Assembly (NCBI RefSeq): GCF_023509015.1
Contig: NZ_CP094975.1
Coordinates: forward strand, 1,371,501 to 1,435,500
Length of the DNA stretch: 64,000 nucleotides
Direction of reading: 5' to 3'
Origin: Pseudomonas abieticivorans
GTDB taxonomy: Bacteria > Pseudomonadota > Gammaproteobacteria > Pseudomonadales > Pseudomonadaceae
Part shown: positions 61,076-64,000 of the stretch, piece by piece
Numbering within the stretch: position 1 is the stretch's first letter
Layout of the letters: every line of letters starts with the position of its first letter
Position numbers and translations under genes: made by a program
The notes under the pieces: generated by a model
The model's input: only the letters and a program-made list of their open reading frames with translations
The model's database searches: none
Told to the model about the DNA's origin: nothing

Positions 61076-61768
61076 ATGCGCGTCGATCGATTCCTCAGCA
61101 ACTTGCCCCGTTTCAATCGCAAGCAGGTTCGCCTGTTGCTGATTGCAGGCCAGGTGCGGGTCGACCAGGTGATTGTGCGCGACCCGTTGCACGAGGTGCG
61201 CGAGTTCAGCCAGGTGGAGTGCGCAGGCGAAGTCCTACAGGCCGGTCGGCCAGCGCGCTACTTCATGCTGCACAAGCCCATGGGCTGCGTGAGCGCCACC
61301 CAAGACCCGCAGCACCCCACCGTGCTCGACCTGATCGATGAGCCCGACCGACACGAACTGCACATTGCCGGCCGCCTGGACTACAACACCTCGGGGCTGA
61401 TGATTATTACCAACGATGGCCAATGGTCGCGCCGCCTCACCCAGCCCCAGACCAAACTGTTGAAGGTGTACTACGTCGAAACCGAGCAGGTCATCCTGGC
61501 CAACTACGCCGACACCTTTCGCGAAGGCATTTATTTTGCGTTCGAGAATTTGACCACCCAGCCGGCCCACTTGGACATTCTGGGTGACTATTCGGCGCGT
61601 TTAAGCATCGTCGAAGGGCGTTACCACCAAGTAAAGAGAATGTTCGGTCACTTTCAAAACAAGGTGTTACGGCTGCATCGTGAGAGTATGGGTCCACTGC
61701 AACTGGATCCACAGCTTGCGCCAGGCCAGTACCGGGCCCTCACGGCTGAAGAGATTCAGCAGATCTAG
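61076..61768 (+). CDS. rsuA: 16S rRNA pseudouridine(516) synthase
   Basis: The enzyme isomerises U516 of 16S rRNA. The 230-residue protein has an N-terminal S4 RNA-binding domain (MRVDRFLSNLPRFNRKQVR) and the catalytic domain with HKPMGCVSA, GRLDYNTSGLMI (Asp102) and YHQVKRMFGHFQNKV. The ATG at 61076 begins the S4 domain. No further gene follows for 316 bases. Confidence 0.93.
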   Translation: MRVDRFLSNLPRFNRKQVRLLLIAGQVRVDQVIVRDPLHEVREFSQVECAGEVLQAGRPARYFMLHKPMGCVSATQDPQHPTVLDLIDEPDRHELHIAGRLDYNTSGLMIITNDGQWSRRLTQPQTKLLKVYYVETEQVILANYADTFREGIYFAFENLTTQPAHLDILGDYSARLSIVEGRYHQVKRMFGHFQNKVLRLHRESMGPLQLDPQLAPGQYRALTAEEIQQI

Positions 61769-62084
61769 CCCGCCGACCGCTCAGCCGAAACTTGTCGAAC
61801 AATGTGTCTTACCCCCTTGCAGGTTCGTGCTGAGCCTGCTTGAATCCAATCGTCAGTCCAAGTGTGACTCGACAGTCATCATCGAACTCTAAGAAACCTT
61901 TTGTCGGTCTTCGGCAGCCTTCAAAGTACCGAGCTCGGCAAATCGCCCGCCTATAACAACACCCCGTCGACCAGCCAGTTCGGATCGACATGGGCCAAGT
62001 CTTCCAGGCATCTGCCTACCTGTCATAAAACACGTGCACAGTTGATTGCGCGGGTACCCGTTATTTTTGCCAGGAGTCGATGAC
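61769..62084 (+). other. Region upstream of phaG
   Basis: The 316 bases have no convincing coding frame. The region must hold the phaG promoter. I see no clear -24/-12 or -35/-10 pair, and a GAACT..TCTTC pair near 61885 is too widely spaced for AlgU. The ribosome-binding site is CCAGGAG. Confidence 0.45.
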
Positions 62085-62969
62085 ATGAGGCCAGAAATCG
62101 CTGTGCTGGATATACAGGGTCAGTATCGGGTTTACACGGAGTTCTATCGCGCAGATGCCGCTGAGAAGACCATCATTTTGGTCAACGGCTCGTTGGCCAC
62201 CACGGCGTCATTTGCCCAGACCGTGCGTAACCTGCACCCACAGTTCAACGTGGTGCTTTACGACCAGCCGTACGCGGGCAAATCCAAGCCCCACAATATT
62301 CACCAACGCTCGTTGACCAAGGAAGAAGAAGGCCAGATCCTGCTGGAGCTGATCGATCACTTCGCCGCCGAGCACATCATGTCCTTTTCGTGGGGCGGCG
62401 CCTGTGCCTTGCTGGCATTGGCCCACAAGCCGCGACGCGTCGAACGGGCCGTGATCAGTTCGTTTTCGCCCATCGTCAACGGCCCCATGCGCGACTATCT
62501 GGAGCGCGGCGCCCACCACTTGGGCCGCTGCAACCGGCATGAAGTGGGGCACCTGGTCAATGACACCATCGGCAAACACCTGCCGTCCCTGTTCAAGCGC
62601 TTCAACTACCGCCATGTCAGCAGCCTGGCCGATCACGAATACAAGCAGATGCATTTCCACATCAGCGAAGTGCTGGAGCACAACCTGGGCAATGCCCTGT
62701 TTGCTGCCTCGGAAATCAACGTGCCGGTGTTGTTCATGAACGGTGAATGGGACGAGTACACCACGGCCGACGACTCACGCCTGTTTGCACCGCACGTCAA
62801 GGATTGCACCTTCACCACCATCCAGGCCACCGGGCACTTCCTGGACATGGAGCACAAGGCCGCCTGCCGCGACACCCGCCAGGCGCTGCAAGACTTCCTG
62901 AAACCCACCAAGCGCGAACAGCGCGTGCGCTATCACCACATCCAGGGGCACCATGCGCTGGCATTCTGA
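62085..62969 (+). CDS. phaG: (R)-3-hydroxyacyl-ACP:CoA transacylase/thioesterase PhaG
   Basis: The enzyme moves 3-hydroxyacyl groups from acyl carrier protein toward CoA, or releases the free acid, linking fatty acid synthesis from sugars to medium-chain polyhydroxyalkanoate. The 294-residue alpha/beta-hydrolase-fold protein begins MRPEIAVLDIQGQYRVYTEF like P. putida PhaG. It shows NGSLATTASFAQTVRNLHPQFNVVL, the nucleophile motif SFSWGGA, NGEWDEYTTADD and GHFLDMEHK. It is closely related to RhlA. The glucose genes elsewhere in the window would supply its precursor. Confidence 0.94.
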   Translation: MRPEIAVLDIQGQYRVYTEFYRADAAEKTIILVNGSLATTASFAQTVRNLHPQFNVVLYDQPYAGKSKPHNIHQRSLTKEEEGQILLELIDHFAAEHIMSFSWGGACALLALAHKPRRVERAVISSFSPIVNGPMRDYLERGAHHLGRCNRHEVGHLVNDTIGKHLPSLFKRFNYRHVSSLADHEYKQMHFHISEVLEHNLGNALFAASEINVPVLFMNGEWDEYTTADDSRLFAPHVKDCTFTTIQATGHFLDMEHKAACRDTRQALQDFLKPTKREQRVRYHHIQGHHALAF

Positions 62970-63109
62970 AACGCGTCGCGACCTGTAGCGCCAGCCCCTG
63001 CACGGCATCATCCCATGCATGCCCTGGCACTACAGGCCGTGAAAACCCGTAAGCTGCGGAAAAAGCTTCAGTTTCCGGGTGAGTTCTGGTACAAAGTCAA
63101 CCGCGTAGC

Positions 63110-63183
63110 GCGGGTGTCGTATAATGGCATTACTCCAGCTTCCCAAGCTGATAACGAGGGTTCGATTCCCTTCACCCGCTCCA
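63110..63183 (+). tRNA. tRNA-Gly (anticodon CCC)
   Basis: The acceptor arm GCGGGTG pairs with CACCCGC. The anticodon loop TTCCCAA sits on a CAGC/GCTG stem, the T arm is GAGGG-TTCGATT-CCCTT, and an encoded CCA follows discriminator T. The length is 74 bases. Confidence 0.95.
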
Positions 63184-63459
63184 ACCTTTCTCCTCTCGCG
63201 CACTTCGTCCCCCCCGCCCCCTTGTCTTTGACTGAAAGCGCATACCTGCGCCTCCGCACTCCCGATTCTAGATATCCTGAGAGCGCTTTTCATCCAACTG
63301 CCGCCATCAAACTGCGACCGAATGTAGGCAGCCATCGCCCACAGCGCCAGCCACTAATGGCCTTTACCCATCATTTCACTCATCCCACAGAACGATCTCG
63401 AGCGCCATCGGTCATTACCTTAACGGCGTTCATTTTTTGCTTCTGAAAAGGGTAATCAC

Positions 63460-63681
63460 ATGCAGCAGGACGGGCACCTATCCGCCAACCTTCTGGACAA
63501 GCTCTACGAAAACCAGCTCGCCATCGCGGCGGCTGTCGAGGAGCTCGCCCTTTGGGTGGAGATTCGCTGGGAAGCACAAGACATCGCGGACAACGTGCGC
63601 AGCGCACTGGAGACGCTTGATCGAAATGCCGATGCCATCAACCACTCGATCGCGGCCCTGCGCAACGAGAAAGTCACCTGA
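63460..63681 (+). CDS. Small hypothetical helical protein
   Basis: The 73-residue, acidic, all-helical protein (HLSANLLDKLYENQLAIAAAVEELALWVE, then VRSALETLDRNADAINHSIAALR) is likely a coiled coil. It has no signal peptide or recognised domain. AAAAGGG precedes the ATG. It lies 276 bases after the tRNA-Gly gene with no gene between, and is followed by AT-rich sequence. It could be an isolated island or phage remnant gene or a conserved pseudomonad orphan. Confidence 0.65.
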   Translation: MQQDGHLSANLLDKLYENQLAIAAAVEELALWVEIRWEAQDIADNVRSALETLDRNADAINHSIAALRNEKVT

Positions 63682-64000
63682 CACGGCGTATGCGCGATTA
63701 AAGTCTGTATCCAATACAGACTTTGGCACTAACAAAGGAGGGATCCATATAATCTTTTTAACCCACTTGCAATTTATCTAAAATAACAACGCGCGCTTGT
63801 AACAAATCAAACATAAAAAACTTCGAAAAAGCCCTTGTAAAAACAACAGGCTTCAAAAAGTTCAACGCCCCGCATTACCTTCCGTCAGCCTGTTCGGCCC
63901 AGCCAATATTCAGGCGCCACAAAAGCAGCCTTCGTAGGTTGTTGACAATAAATAACTTCCGACATAGTTTCGAACTCGAGCGCACCATTTTTTCCTGCCT
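63682..64000. other. AT-rich tail with no gene seen
   Basis: The stretch is much richer in A and T than the rest of the window, especially 63690-63870, and has no coding frame I would defend. It may be a promoter region for a gene beyond the window or the edge of acquired DNA next to the tRNA. Confidence 0.5.

Noticed and set aside
61880..61915. AlgU-type promoter before phaG
   Set aside because: A GAACT element is present but the TC element is at the wrong spacing.

Overview
The window is chromosomal DNA of a Pseudomonas, most likely of the P. putida/P. fluorescens lineage. The evidence is the uniformly GC-rich coding style, an Entner-Doudoroff glucose cluster (zwf-pgl-eda, hexR, gtsABCD-oprB, gltRS, glk, edd, gap) in pseudomonad order, the arcDABC and gcv-sdaA operons next to a GcsR-type regulator, a PhaG transacylase, and pseudomonad-style REP repeats built on a TTCGCGGAT core. 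I see no prophage, transposase, CRISPR array or plasmid gene. Nearly everything looks like core genome.

Layout. Bases 1-2000 hold the end of a diguanylate cyclase, a stress-type four-helix-bundle protein and a DUF3820 protein. Bases 2000-21150 are the glucose block. zwf-pgl-eda and the divergent repressor gene hexR come first, then a hexose-6-phosphate mutarotase, the sugar ABC transporter and porin (AGE epimerase-gtsA-gtsB-gtsC-gtsD-oprB), and edd-glk-gltR-gltS, with gap and mgsA divergent from edd. Imported glucose is phosphorylated by Glk, oxidised by Zwf and Pgl to 6-phosphogluconate, dehydrated by Edd, split by Eda, and carried on by GapDH. Bases 21150-27000 are a heme-uptake cassette: ECF sigma, FecR anti-sigma, TonB-dependent heme receptor, heme oxygenase and a DUF454 membrane protein, with Fur-like boxes. 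Bases 27000-30650 hold a chemoreceptor and an unusual CaiB/BaiF-family protein.

Bases 30670-37710 are the arginine deiminase pathway (arcD-arcA-arcB-arcC-DUF5064) with a second, divergent ArcD paralogue. Bases 37850-45540 are the glycine/serine block: a sigma-54 activator (GcsR type) followed by gcvH-gcvP-sdaA-gcvT with a clear -24/-12 promoter. Bases 45540-51600 carry a cold-shock protein, an RDD protein, lptF-lptG (LPS export), pepA and holC. Bases 51680-61770 are mixed: glycerophosphodiester phosphodiesterase, a DUF4917 protein with SIR2/AbiH-like motifs, a secreted subtilisin/P-domain/RTX protein, ung, an enoyl-CoA hydratase-family protein, two small exported proteins, a second diguanylate cyclase, a cysteine-rich protein and rsuA. 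The window closes with phaG, tRNA-Gly(CCC), one small unknown gene and an AT-rich tail.

The observations most worth following are: the duplicated leader with an ATGTCAC-N6-GTGACAT palindrome at exactly the same distance (103 bases) from the starts of the AGE epimerase gene and gtsA; the DUF4917 protein with a complete-looking SIR2-type motif set; the subtilisin-like protein whose catalytic Asp position appears to be Glu; the permuted domain order in the CaiB-like protein; and the gcv operon without glyA, with an inverted repeat in the gap where other pseudomonads keep glyA2.
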